Source: Nipponacmea schrenckii (Eukaryota; Mollusca; Gastropoda; Lottiidae). Taken from it: DNA of 64,000 nucleotides. Location: assembly GCA_030562195.1 (NCBI GenBank), contig CM060200.1, forward strand, positions 20,623,023-20,687,022, in the 5' to 3' direction. Within the stretch, counting starts at the first letter, position 1. Every line of letters starts with the position of its first letter. The notes below the pieces were generated by a model that ran no database searches, had not been told where the DNA came from, and was given only the letters and a program-made list of their open reading frames with translations. A program made the translations under genes and the position numbers. Shown here piece by piece: positions 49,597 through 60,885 of the stretch.

Positions 49597-52365
49597 ATGA
49601 GTTGGATATTGATTCTGATAGCTGCACTAGGAGTGTATTTACTTCTTTCATGGTTTAAAAACAAACAGGGACCATCATTACCACCAGGACCGCATATACT
49701 AGAATGTCTTCAAATCTTTAAACGATGTCTGAACAAGTTTGAAATACATCTTATTTCCGAAAAATTGTGGAAACGTTATGGGGATCTTGTGAGGGTCAAT
49801 TTTTTGGGTTCAAATATAATATTTGTGAACAATGTTAGACTCGCACGGAAATTGATAACGTCCGCAAAATATAAAGATTTTACAAATGAACGACCTCCGT
49901 CTTTTATACAGAAATTCATTATGAAACAGGGCCGTGATATTGTGTTTAGTGCAGTCTCACAAATGCACACAAAGCTTCGAAAAATAATCCACACTGTATC
50001 TAAAATATATGGTACTGGTATAAAGGACTTTGAGGATATGGTCAACGTACAAGTTCGAACCTTGGAAGATCAACTACAAGCTGGTGCAGGTCAACCTGTG
50101 TTTGATTTGGATAAAGCTTTAACCAACTCAATTATCCATATAATCCATATGTTTGTACGTAATGTTTTAAAAACATTTTGTACGTTCCCCCATTATGAAT
50201 ATCAATGTATGTAGCCGTCACCTATGCTCGTCCGTCAGTCTGACGACAAAAATTATTGTATACACCTGAGGATGAATCCTATTGAAAATCAGAAAAATAT
50301 CTAATAAGAGTTATTGCCTCTTTTGATTTTTGTTTTGTGTTGACGCGATAGATAGATTTTGTCTAAGCTTAGCGTGCGTGTTTGTTTCTTCCAAAGATGT
50401 ACCCTACTGAAAATCAGCTCTATTTCCCGATAACGTGTTGAATGATTGTATTGTTGTGGAAATTTTTTTTTATGAGATATTGACCTTGTTCAATTAAAAG
50501 CCTGTTACAAACACTCAAGAAGGCACAATTCTTGGCGGATTTAAACGAAACTGGGTAAAATTGTTTGTTATGACCCAAGATTAAACCTAATCGATAATCA
50601 AAACAATCGAAAATTATTCAATATGAGTTTTGGTCTTGTTCCAGAAAACGTTGTAATTTACTGATAGCTGTTATCAACATCGCAGAGAACTAAGCTGGCA
50701 TGAAAAATGTATGGGCGTATTACGATGACCATCGTTATTTTTATAAATTTGCGACTGAGCGACAATAGAACATCTCCACATAATATCTATTCTACCGAAC
50801 ACAGGGACTAAATGTGGACCATTGTTCCATCTATGTAAATGAGAGAAATGATGAAGACTTTTCATTCTTTTTCAGTTGACAAATCAGAAACCCTCAAACT
50901 CAGAAGAATTGTGTTCCATGGTCGAAAACTTCGATAGACTTATGGATTTGTTGTTCAGACCTGACAAAGAGATGACCTTAACGATGTTGCCGTTTTTAAA
51001 ATATATCCCTGGATCAACTAAAAAACTCGTAGACGATTCTTTTGCCAGCCATAAGCAAGTTCTAGATTTTTATTTAGGACCAGATATGTGTCAGGTAATT
51101 ATGGAGTGGTGTAGTTTCTACATCATCAGACCTGCTCTACTTCTGTTTAATTGAAATATATGTTATGTTATATTTAATCTGCATTGTAATGTTGCTTTTT
51201 CCATAGAACATGGATTCGGATACCATTTTGTGAAAACGCCCACGCATTTCCTTTTTATTCACGTACATAATTGTATATTCTATATATTATTGTAGAGTAT
51301 CAAGGGTAATGGTAGTCTAATAGCAACCCTGCTCGATGAAAAGGAAAGAGATCCTGAAATCACCGATAATCACGTTCAAGGTGTTGTTGTCAACGTTCTT
51401 GTTGCTGGTTTTATCACTACAAAGGGTACTTTAAATGGGTTTTTCTTGCTCATGATGTACTATCCAGAAGTACAAAGAAAGATCCAACAAGAACTGGATG
51501 AAAAGATTGGAAGAGATAGACATCCTAGTTTAGATGATCGCCCGGAGTTACATTATACTAATGCTGTTATTCTAGAGGTTCTTCGATATATCCGACACAC
51601 ACCTGTAGGAGTTCCCCATATGGCATCAAAGGACCTAGAGTTTGAAGATTACAAAATTCCCGCTCATTCCATTGTAAGTTTGCTTTATCTTGGAAAAAGT
51701 CTCGTGAATTATTTTTGGCTCCTGACATTTTATTGTTTTCTTGAAGTTTGCGCAACAACATTTTGAAAAGACATTTTAAAACTTCAAAACATTTCCTGTT
51801 GAAAATAAAATTAAGTTTTCCCTGGGTTATTACAGTTAATTCTTAACCACTGGGTCATGGCTAGAGATGAATCTGTATGGGAGGATCCTTACTCTTTCAA
51901 ACCTGAACGATTTTTAGATGAAGATGGTAAACTGGTACCTGTTGATCATGAACTTAGACAACAGTAAGTTCATCATTTTGGGATTCGGTACATCGGTTTG
52001 AAGTGGCCAAAGTAAAAGTAAAAGCTGAATTAACGGAACGAAAGTTTTGTCCAATTTTAATTAGACTGGAAGAAATCGGAGCAGTTCTAAATCTGAATTT
52101 CGTCAAGAAGGTTTTATTTGTTCCTATGTCAACCATGTTTATATATCATTGTTTCAGTTTGATCAATTTTGGTATTGGGCAGAGAAATTGTGTTGGTGAA
52201 TCTTTTGCTAGAACACGCATATTTTTGTATGTGACGTCACTACTGCAGAAATTCACGTTTGGTCCTGGAGATAACATACTACCTCCAGAAGATTCTGCAA
52301 CATGGTTGTCAAAGGCAATAATTTGTCCGCCATTTTTAAACTGTATTGTGGATACAAGAGAATAA
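49597..52365 (+). CDS. Cytochrome P450, tandem copy B
   Basis: Close paralogue of copies A and C. Exons 49597-50154, 50876-51094, 51296-51673, 51836-51963, 52158-52365 have exactly the same coding lengths as copy A (558, 219, 378, 128, 208) and give 496 residues. Membrane anchor, SLPPGP hinge, E-V-L-R K-helix, PERF and FGIGQRNCVG are intact; the I-helix is AGFITT, lacking the acidic residue. Typical differences from A include LSWF for HSWF, KQGRDIVFSAVS for KKGCDIAFSPVS, HTPVGVPHM for HATIGVPHM and FARTRIF for FAKSRIF. The exon 4/5 junction codon becomes CAT, so His precedes LINFGIG where A has Gln. No disabling mutation seen. Substrate unknown. Confidence 0.93.
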
Positions 52366-52531
52366 ATATCAGTAGAAATATTTAAAATTATATAAGTTAT
52401 TTAATGAACTGGAATCGAAAATATATCTTGAACTAGGTTTGTGCTAAACCGAAAGTTAGCTATTGCATTGATTTTGTATCGAGTCTGTAGGGATTGTTTA
52501 TGGGTCGTTTTCCTCGTATCGTATTCTTTAA

Positions 52532-53023
52532 AGGGGCCCAGACTTGATTTTTAGGGGTCGTTTTGGGCCTTTGTTACATTTAAACAGTCCTTAGAAATAT
52601 TCAAGCTCTGAGAAAATCGCAAAATACCTTGAAATATGCCTCAAACAAAAAATTTCACTTTTCATTTTTTTTCCGTGCTGTACGCGGCTGGTCTCCAGTC
52701 AGTCTGAAAAATGTGTGTCCTGTTGACAAAGTCTACAATTGAAAAAATGCGTTGTAGTCTGTTTATATAGATGACCGCTATTGCACGACGGGAAGGATAA
52801 CTCTTTGATTATCAAGACGAACCGTTTTCCAATATGGCGGGACGTTTGTAATTTCTTAAGTCATTATGATTTTTCAAACACGGATAATTATGGATACACA
52901 TGGATTTTTAGGCTCAAATTTCAAAGGTAAGCTCTGTAGACTATTTCTGATTAGCTAACCAAAAGATTTCATGTGTTTAAGGCTATCGGATGATTGTCCG
53001 AAACAAATAAAGCCTGGGCCCCT
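52532..53023. mobile_element. 492-bp MITE with TTAA target site
   Basis: Bordered by TTAA on both sides (52528-52531 and 53024-53027), with terminal inverted repeats aggggcccagactt at the left and its complement with one mismatch (aggggcccaggctt) at the right. The 3' flank of copy A has a single uninterrupted TTAA at the equivalent place (47730-47735), proving insertion. There is no open frame of note, so it is non-autonomous. TTAA targeting suggests a piggyBac-type source transposase, which is inference. Confidence 0.85.
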
Positions 53024-53199
53024 TTAATATCTTAATTGCAAGAAGATTTATCTGGTACAGTTTAAAAAGTTCAAGATTTCTGTCTTATGCGCTAATTTAT
53101 CCGATCGATCTGAAACTCAAAGATTATAGACAGGTTATCTACACAAATAAACCTACGTCATCCTTTTTCCTATCACTTACGTCTCTGGTGTGAGAACGT

Positions 53200-53826
53200 T
53201 TTTATACGCCTACATGAAAATCCGTCCGTCCATCCGTCCATCTGTCAACCAATACCTTCTTGATAATATCTAGGACAAGTTCGAAAATGGCACGATTCCA
53301 GATCTCGGTATATTAGTTATGGCCCTTGATTAAATGAAAAAACGTTAGAATTTACTTGTGCACCAAATAGAAGCTGTAGTTTTTATCTGATTTGAATGAA
53401 ACTTGTGTATTCATCTTGATAATATCTCGGACAAGTTCGAAAATTGCACGATTCCAAATGTCGGTTAAAGAGTTATGGCCCTTGATTAAATGGGAAAACG
53501 TTAATATTTACTTGTGTACGCAATAGAAGCTGTAGTTTCCAACCGATTTGAATGAAACTTGGTATGTGTATTCATCTTGATAATGTCTCGGACTAGTTCG
53601 AAAATGGCACGATTCCAGATGTCGGTTTATGAGTTATGGCCCTTGATTAAATGAAGAAACGTTAAAATTTACTTGTGTACGCAATAGAAGCTGTAGTTTA
53701 TATCCGATTTGAAGAAAACTTGATATGTGTATTCATCTTGATAATATCTCGGACAAGTTAAAAAATGGCACGATTACAGATGTCGGTTAATGAGTTATGG
53801 CCCTTGATTAAATGAAAAAACGTTAA
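53200..53826. repeat. Tandem array, about 160-bp unit (left part)
   Basis: About four copies of a unit with the words gaagctgtagttt, gatttgaatgaaacttg, cttgataatatctcggacaa, gttcgaaaatggcacgattc, gagttatggcccttgattaa and cgttaaaatttacttgtgta. It starts after a CCGT/CCAT-rich run (53219-53247). The array continues beyond the Helitron-like insertion at 58870. Confidence 0.88.
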
Positions 53827-55523
53827 TTACGTATTTCGACTTTGGCGAAAACGTATTGTAATCGTTCGGATTATTGCAGTGCGTTCATCGAACGCACTGC
53901 TTTGTTTTCGAAATGTCTTTTTTTTTTTTTTTTTTTTTGAATTTTACCCTCGATTATTTTCAAAGAAGGCAACTTGCTGCAAACTACCTGTTGCTGTCTG
54001 CCATTCAAACTGCGAGACTACTATTTTTTAAATGTAAAATGACGTCATTCAGAGTGACCGGAAACGAGCTGTGGGCAATGGCTTCGTTTTGGTTTTTGCC
54101 ATTTATTACCTCTATTTTTCAACTGATTTTGACAGAACTACTTTTGATAGCTTCTTTTAATTGCTAGCTACATAACTGCATTTTTAAACTGCTGATTTCA
54201 TTACTTTTGTAGCTGACTTTTTAAATTTTATTTTTTGCGTTTTTATCAACTTTTAGAGTTTTATTCCCATCCACTTGAAAACTTATAGGTAGATAGACAC
54301 TTTTAATGCGATCAAAAATCATAATTCAAATTTTCTAAATGACTTCCGGTTTTGACGTTATTCGCTTTTGAACTTTAACAATTCAACTTCCGGAATTTTC
54401 AAGATATTTCAAAAATTCTTTTTGTGATATGCTTGAAAAAGTCATACAAAAAAACGAAGATGAAAAAATCCAGACCGGAAGCAAACGATAAGCCGCCATA
54501 TTGAAATGTCAAACTTTTGTAAAATTTCAAATTCAAATTCAGGGGATAAAGCGATTTTCGTTATTTTTTCATATCTTATGACTAGAGTCGATTGCGCAAC
54601 TTTATTTGGGAGCCGATTTTTGAATTTTGATTTTGATTTTCTTTTATTTCCATTTTAATTTTATTGGTAATGACAAAAACTTTAAAGGCCCATATTTTGT
54701 GACCTTGACTTTTGGTGACATTGTGACCTGAACACGATTTATTGCCCTTGATGATATCTATCCCCTGATATATTCATTTGTGTTGTCCGATGTCTACTTC
54801 CGGTTTTATAGCCGATCGAAATTTGTGATTTTTATTTTCAACGAGCTCTGTCACGTGAATTAATTTATAAATAACAAATATTTATATTGAACCTTATTAG
54901 GGTTCATCTGCTCTTTGTAATGATATATTAAACCACATATTTCCACCAAAAATGCGCTTTTTAATATCTGGAAATTTTATATTTTCTTCTCTACTAACTG
55001 TGCGTAATTTTCTTTAAATCGAAATTGGGCCTCTGGAGATGCTACGATTCGAGTAATTTTGATGTCTATAGAATGTTATATCGATTCCTGAATTATATTT
55101 GGAAACCGATTTTTGAATTTTGATTTTGATTTTGATATTTTGACCGAAAGTAACATATAAAAACTTCGAATGGTCGTATATTGTAACCTTGACCTTTGGT
55201 GACCTTGTGAGCTGCACAAATGTGATAGCTCTCGAAAAGATCTATCCATTGATATATTATATTTTGCTATACGATGCATACTTTCCGTTTTATCACCATA
55301 TGAAAATTGCGAATTTCATCGTTAAAAACTGGCTGTTGAATTATGCGTTTGGGCGATCTACATGGCACTAGTTTCAGCGAACCAATTATGCTTTGAAATA
55401 AAACGACTTATACTCTGTAAAAATAACGTTACTGTTTTACGGATACTTTAAGGGGGCATTTTTAAAGCGTATATCGAAACTGCTACGCACTGCGTCAGAA
55501 CCTCGCGAAGCCTGGGGATCTAG
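53827..55523 (+). mobile_element. Helitron/Helentron-like element, first copy
   Basis: It begins ttacgtatttcgactttggc immediately after the A of the broken repeat unit and ends in CTAG (55520-55523). The first bases form a hairpin (tacgtatttcga / tcg-aaaacgta). A second perfect 11-bp stem-loop, gcagtgcgttc-atc-gaacgcactgc, is at 53876-53900, followed by a poly-T run. The interior holds several runs of purine/pyrimidine-biased AT-rich sequence with recurring cttccggtttt words; no transposase or helicase frame was recognised, so it would be non-autonomous. Confidence 0.55.
53876..53900. repeat. Perfect 11-bp stem-loop
   Basis: gcagtgcgttc, loop atc, gaacgcactgc. It lies close to the 5' end of the first Helitron-like copy and is absent from the second copy, where poly-T follows the same leading sequence. 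Confidence 0.9.
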
Positions 55524-55528
55524 TTTTA

Positions 55529-58500
55529 TTACGTATTTCGACTTTGTCGAAAACGTATTGTAATCGTTCGGATTATTTTATTTTTTTTTTTTTTTTTTTT
55601 TTTTTGTAATTCTTGGATGAGTTTGCAGACAAACTGGTAAAAGGTGCAGAAATTCTAAATCTACAGTTGATCTTAGAATGATTTCTATTATCAAATAAAA
55701 CAAAACCGGAAGTTCTATCTCTGACAGGAAGTGAGAACCGGAAGTTCAGGTTTTTTTGCTTTAGCAAGTTTATTTTCAGTTCGATTTTGACCGGATTTTC
55801 AGATTTGAAAACTTCAATGTATTTGTCAACTAACAATTATAGGTTTTATGCAATTAGGTTAAAAATTTTACCCACGATTTGCAATTCAATATTCAAGGGT
55901 CATCGGCAAAAATTTCAGACCGTGATTTCTCCTTTAATATAAATGGTAAAATTTTGAAACTTTACCAGTTGATAGGCGATATGTTTATAATTTTTGAAAA
56001 AATGTGAAAAAAAAATTCCACTTCCGGTTTAGCCTCAAATGACGTAATTACGTAACTTCCGGTCTATAACTGCTAGGTGAAAAGTGAAAGCTGTTTTATA
56101 AATAACTTGTCAATAGTAATTGATTTGACCTAAATAATTAGGTCAAGCTGCCATATCGGCCGCCATTTTGAATTTTCGTTACAATTCTTAAATCCGAAAT
56201 TCAGACACTACTGATAGACCGATTTTGATGAAATTTAGCACATAGATACAATGGATCATTATCTACCTTTTCTTGGAGACCGATTTTCAAATTTCGTATT
56301 TTCTTTCGAATTATTTAAATTTCGATTTTTTCAAAATTAGGTCACTTTAACGGGTACGGAAGGTGTGACCCACTTAATCTATGACCTTGAAAATTAGGTC
56401 AAATAATATTCAATATATTGTCTACGAGTAGATATTTTTTTAATTTGGCTTACTTAAAAAATTCATAGAGATAAGTGTACTTAAATACAGCAAAAATTGA
56501 TAATTTTCATATTTTCGCCATCATTAACCGTTACGGAAGGTGTGACCTAATTATTTTATGACTTTGAAAACTAGGTCAAATGATATTCAATATATTGTCT
56601 AGATGTAGGTAATTGCAAATTTAGCCTACATAATATTTTAAGGCTCTCGAAATACGTTCATAATTGTAAGCAATTCTAGTTTTTTTTTTTTTTTTTTTTT
56701 TGTAATTCTTGGATGAGTTTGCAGACAAACTGGTAAAAGGTGCAGAAATTCTAAATCTACAGTTGATCTTAGAATGATTTCTATTATCAAATAAAACAAA
56801 AACGGAAGTTCTATCTCTGACAGGAAGTGAGAACCGGAAGTTGAGGTTTTTTTGCTTTAGCAAGTTTATTTTCAGTTCGATTTTGACCGGATTTTCAGAT
56901 TTGAAAACTTCAATGTATTTGTCAACTAACAATTATAGGTTTTATGCAATTAGGTTAAATATTTTACCCACGATTTGCAATTCAATATTCAAGGGTCATC
57001 GGCAAAAATTTCAGACCGTGATTTCTCCTTTAATATAAATGGTAAAATTTTGAAACTTTACCAGTTGATAGGCGATATGTTTATAATTTTTGAAAAAATG
57101 TGAAAAAAAAATTCCACTTCCGGTTTAGCCTCAAATGACGTAATTACGTAACTTCCGGTCTATAACTGCTAGGTGAAAAGTGAAAACTGTTTTATAAATA
57201 ACTTGTCAATAGTAATTGATTTGACCTAAATAATTAGGTCAAGCTGCCATATCGGCCGCCATTTTGAATTTTCGTTACAATTCTTAAATCCGAAATTCAG
57301 ACACTACTGATAGACCGATTTTGATGAAATTTAGCACATAGATACAATGGATCATTATCTACCTTTTCTTGGAGACCGATTTTCAAATTTCGTATTTTCT
57401 TTCGAATTATTTAAATTTCGATTTTTTCAAAATTAGGTCACTTTAACGGGTACGGAAGGTGTGACCCACTTAATCTATGACCTTGAAAATTAGGTCAAAT
57501 AATATTCAATATATTGTCTACGAGTAGATATTTTTTTAATTTGGCTTACTTAAAAAATTCATAGAGATAAGTGTACTTAAATACAGCAAAAATTGATAAT
57601 TTTCATATTTTCGCCATCATTAACCGTTACGGAAGGTGTGACCTAATTATTTTATGACTTTGAAAACTAGGTCAAATGATATTCAATATATTGTCTAGAT
57701 GTAGGTAATTGCAAATTTAGCCTACATAATATTTTAAGGCTCTCGAAATACGTTCATAATTGTAAGCAATTCTAGTTTTTTTTTTTTTTTTTTTGTAATT
57801 CTTGGATGAGTTTGCAGACAAACTGGTAAAAGGTGCAGAAATTCTAAATCTACAGTTGATCTTAGAATGATTTCTATTATCAAATAAAACAAAACCGGAA
57901 GTTCTATCTCTGACAGGAAGTGAGAACCGGAAGTTCAGGTTTTTTTGCTTTAGCAAGTTTATTTTCAGTTCGATTTTGACCGGATTTTCAGATTTGAAAA
58001 CTTCAATGTATTTGTCAACTAACAATTATAGGTTTTATGCAATTAGGTTAAATATTTTACCCACGATTTGCAATTCAATATTCAAGGGTCATCGGCAAAA
58101 ATTTCAGACCGTGATTTCTCCTTTAATATAAATGGTAAAATTTTGAAACTTTACCAGTTGATAGGCGATATGTTTATAATTTTTGAAAAAATGTGAAAAT
58201 AAAAATTCCACTTCCGGTTTAGCCTCAAATGACGTAATTACGTAACTTCCGGTCTATAACTGCTAGGTGAAAAGTGAAAACTGTTTTATAAATAACTTGT
58301 CAATAGTAATTGATTTGACCTAAATAATTAGGTCAAGCTGCCATATCGGCCGCCATTTTGAATTTTCGTTACAATTCTTAAATCCGAAATTCAGACACTA
58401 CTGATAGACCGATTTTGATGAAATTTAGCACATAGATACAATGGATCATTATCTACCTTTTCTTGGAGACCGATTTTCAAATTTCGTATTTTCTTTCGAA

Positions 58501-58869
58501 TTATTTAAATTTCAATTTTTTCAAAATTAAGGTCACTTTAACGGGTACGGAAGGTGTGACCCACTTAATCTATGACCTTGAAAATTAGGTCAAATAATAT
58601 TCAATATATTGTCTACGAGTAGATATTTTTTAATTTGGCTTACTTAAAAAATTCATAGAGATAAGTGTACTTAAATACAGCAAAAATTGATAATTTTCAT
58701 ATTTTCGCCATCATTAACCGTTACGGAAGGTGTGACCTAATTATTTTATGACTTTGAAAACTAGGTCAAATGATATTCAATATATTGTCTAGATGTAGGT
58801 AATTGCAAATTTAGCCTACATAATATTTTAAGGCTCTCGAAATACGTTCATAATTGTAAGCAATTCTAG
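55529..58869 (+). mobile_element. Helitron/Helentron-like element, second copy, with three tandem units
   Basis: It opens with the same leader as the first copy (ttacgtatttcgactttgtc), forming the near-perfect palindrome 55530-55557. The 11-base acgtatttcga at 55531-55541 is inverted as tcgaaatacgt at 58837-58847, about 20 bases from the 3' end. The end is a small hairpin (aattg-taag-caatt, 58852-58865) followed by CTAG (58866-58869). After it the host repeat resumes with T. Sub-terminal inverted repeats, a 3' hairpin, CTRR-type end and A|T insertion without target duplication fit Helitron/Helentron (HINE) structure. No protein-coding capacity was seen. Confidence 0.65.
55577..58869 (+). repeat. 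Three tandem 1.09-kb units inside the Helitron-like element
   Basis: Units run from a poly-T tract to CTAG: about 55577-56679, 56680-57775 and 57776-58869. The start of the word gtaattcttggatgagtttg at 55606, 56702 and 57795 gives periods of 1096 and 1093. The copies are nearly identical, differing by a few substitutions (for example c/a in aaaaccgg versus aaaacgg, g/a in gtgaaagctg versus gtgaaaactg) and by poly-T length. Each carries its own sub-terminal tcgaaatacgt and 3' hairpin. Minus-strand frames of 87-103 codons recur in each unit but only read repeat sequence. Confidence 0.93.
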
Positions 58870-59500
58870 TATTTACTTGTTACACAATAGAAGCTATAGT
58901 TTGCATCCGATTTGAATGAAACTTGGTATGTGTATTCATTTTGATAATACCTCAGACAAGTTCGAAAATGGCACGATTTCAGATGTCGGTTTATGAGTTA
59001 TGGCCCTTGATTAAATGAAAAACGTAAAAATGTACTTGTGTATGCAAAAGAAGCTATAGTTTTCATCCGATATGAATGAAACTTGGTATATGTGTATTCA
59101 TGTTTATAATATCTCGCCAGATGTCTGTTTATGAGATATTGCACTTGATTTAATGAGAAAATGTTAAAATCTACTTGTGTACGCAATAGAAGCCGTAGTT
59201 TTTATGCGATTTGAATGAAACTTGGTATGTGTATTCATCTTAATAACATCTCAGAGAAGTTCAAAATGGTGCGATTCCAGATGTCGGTTTATGAGTAATG
59301 GCCCTTGATTAAATGAAAAAACGTTAAAATTTACTTGTGTACGCAATAGAAGCTGTAGTTTTCATCCGATTTGAATGAAACTTGGTATGTGTATTCATCT
59401 TGATAATATCTCGCCAGATGTCTGTTTATGAGCTGTTGCCCTATATTTAATGAGAAAATATTAAAATTTACTTGATTAAATGAAAAAAACGTTGAATATT
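58870..59500. repeat. Tandem array, about 160-bp unit (right part)
   Basis: Continuation of the array at 53200-53826. It resumes mid-unit with tatttacttgttacacaata and contains about four further diverged copies, two of them with internal deletions (tatctcgccagatgtctgtt). Confidence 0.87.
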
Positions 59501-60885
59501 CTGTTTGCTGAAGTGGGCAAGCTATCTTTTCAATATTTATATATTGACTATAATGCATATTACGAAGAATCCACATAGAAGAAAAAAATTCCAAAACGAA
59601 AGTCATACTTGAGCCGTCATCGCAGATTGACGCATTTTGATAAGTCCGATTTGTACGATTTCGGTGTCTATTAAAACCTTGCTACTTTATCTCAAAATAG
59701 TTGGAAACAGAATTTTGATTTTCTAATTTAAATTTTCTTTTTAGCCCGTTTGAATTTTTAGAAAATTTAAAAGTCTATATTGTAGATGTCCTTGACCTCA
59801 GCTACCCATAGGTATGCTAATATTGGTTGACAAACTTTAACTTTCGGTTTTAGAGGCAGAAGTTTTTGACACTTTTGGACGATTGTATGTATCACATTCT
59901 CTAACATACACAGGACTAGGTGTCTATTTTTAAAACATCTTTCAAATTAGCTCTGTGAACACTTGAGTAATATTTAATATCATATAAACCTAGGGTAATA
60001 ACAGGGATTACTCGGTCCAGTTTATTAATGATATAATCATAACAACACATAGTATATATATACTAGTTAGGACATCAATTTACAACAATGATATAGAACC
60101 TACAGGTGTATGCTCTAAAATGCATAAATTTGATACTAACCGTCTCTAGCACCCTGGAAATTTTAAGAATGAAAAGTCCGCAAACGCTCCTTCCAGTAAT
60201 CTGAGACAAAATATGTTTTGATGAAATACAGTCTCACCATGTCCCTAACACTTTGTTCTAAATAGTGGGTAATACAGATTTTGTTTCATAACGGAGATAA
60301 GATAGAGTGTTTTTATTTTCATTACTATACTTCTATGAAACTGGGACAAGTTGATTTTATCGCTTGACTATCTTATTTGTGGAGCAAAGCATACCCAAGG
60401 ACTTCAACATTCTGTTATAAGTAGGGCGTAGGGTCATTACTTGCCTCAAACACATATAAATTCATTAGTACACGTTTACCAGTAATTTGAGAAACAGATT
60501 GTGTTCGTAAGAGTGACAGGTTTGTCACTATCATATGTGGATAGCGATTAGTATGCTTTAAGGTAGGTTGCTTTTAATCTGAAAACTGTTTACCATGCAA
60601 ACATTGCAATGTGACCAGAATATAGTGTCCAATGTCCATGTTGATTTCTGTTTCATTCGTTATCCCATAGGGTATGCCATAATATATACCCAAGTTTTTA
60701 CTTACTAGTATAATATATTATTATTACAACTATTGAAAACATTGGAGATCAATGCGCATGAACACGAACATTAAATTTGCATGTTTCTGAACTTGCGTAC
60801 TGATCATCATTGCTTATGACGGAAGAGGGGATACGAACTAAAGTGTTTCAAATATGTTTCAGGTTTTATCAGAAATACCAAAACA
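59501..60885. repeat. Duplicated P450 spacer, B-C copy, and copy C upstream region
   Basis: Counterpart of 47940-48492 plus 48902-49596. At 60048-60070 it retains the uninterrupted target (tagtatatatatactag then ttaggacatc) of the Penelope-like insertion found in the A-B spacer. About 150 bases near 60400-60540 (aagtagggcgtagggtcatt ... gtgacaggtttgtcac) are absent from the B copy. Confidence 0.82.

Noticed and set aside
55573..58025. Recurrent minus-strand frames of 87-103 codons in the 1.09-kb units as a conserved small protein
   Set aside because: They recur only because the units are recent copies. They open inside repeat sequence, read through the poly-T tract as poly-Lys, and have no recognisable domain.
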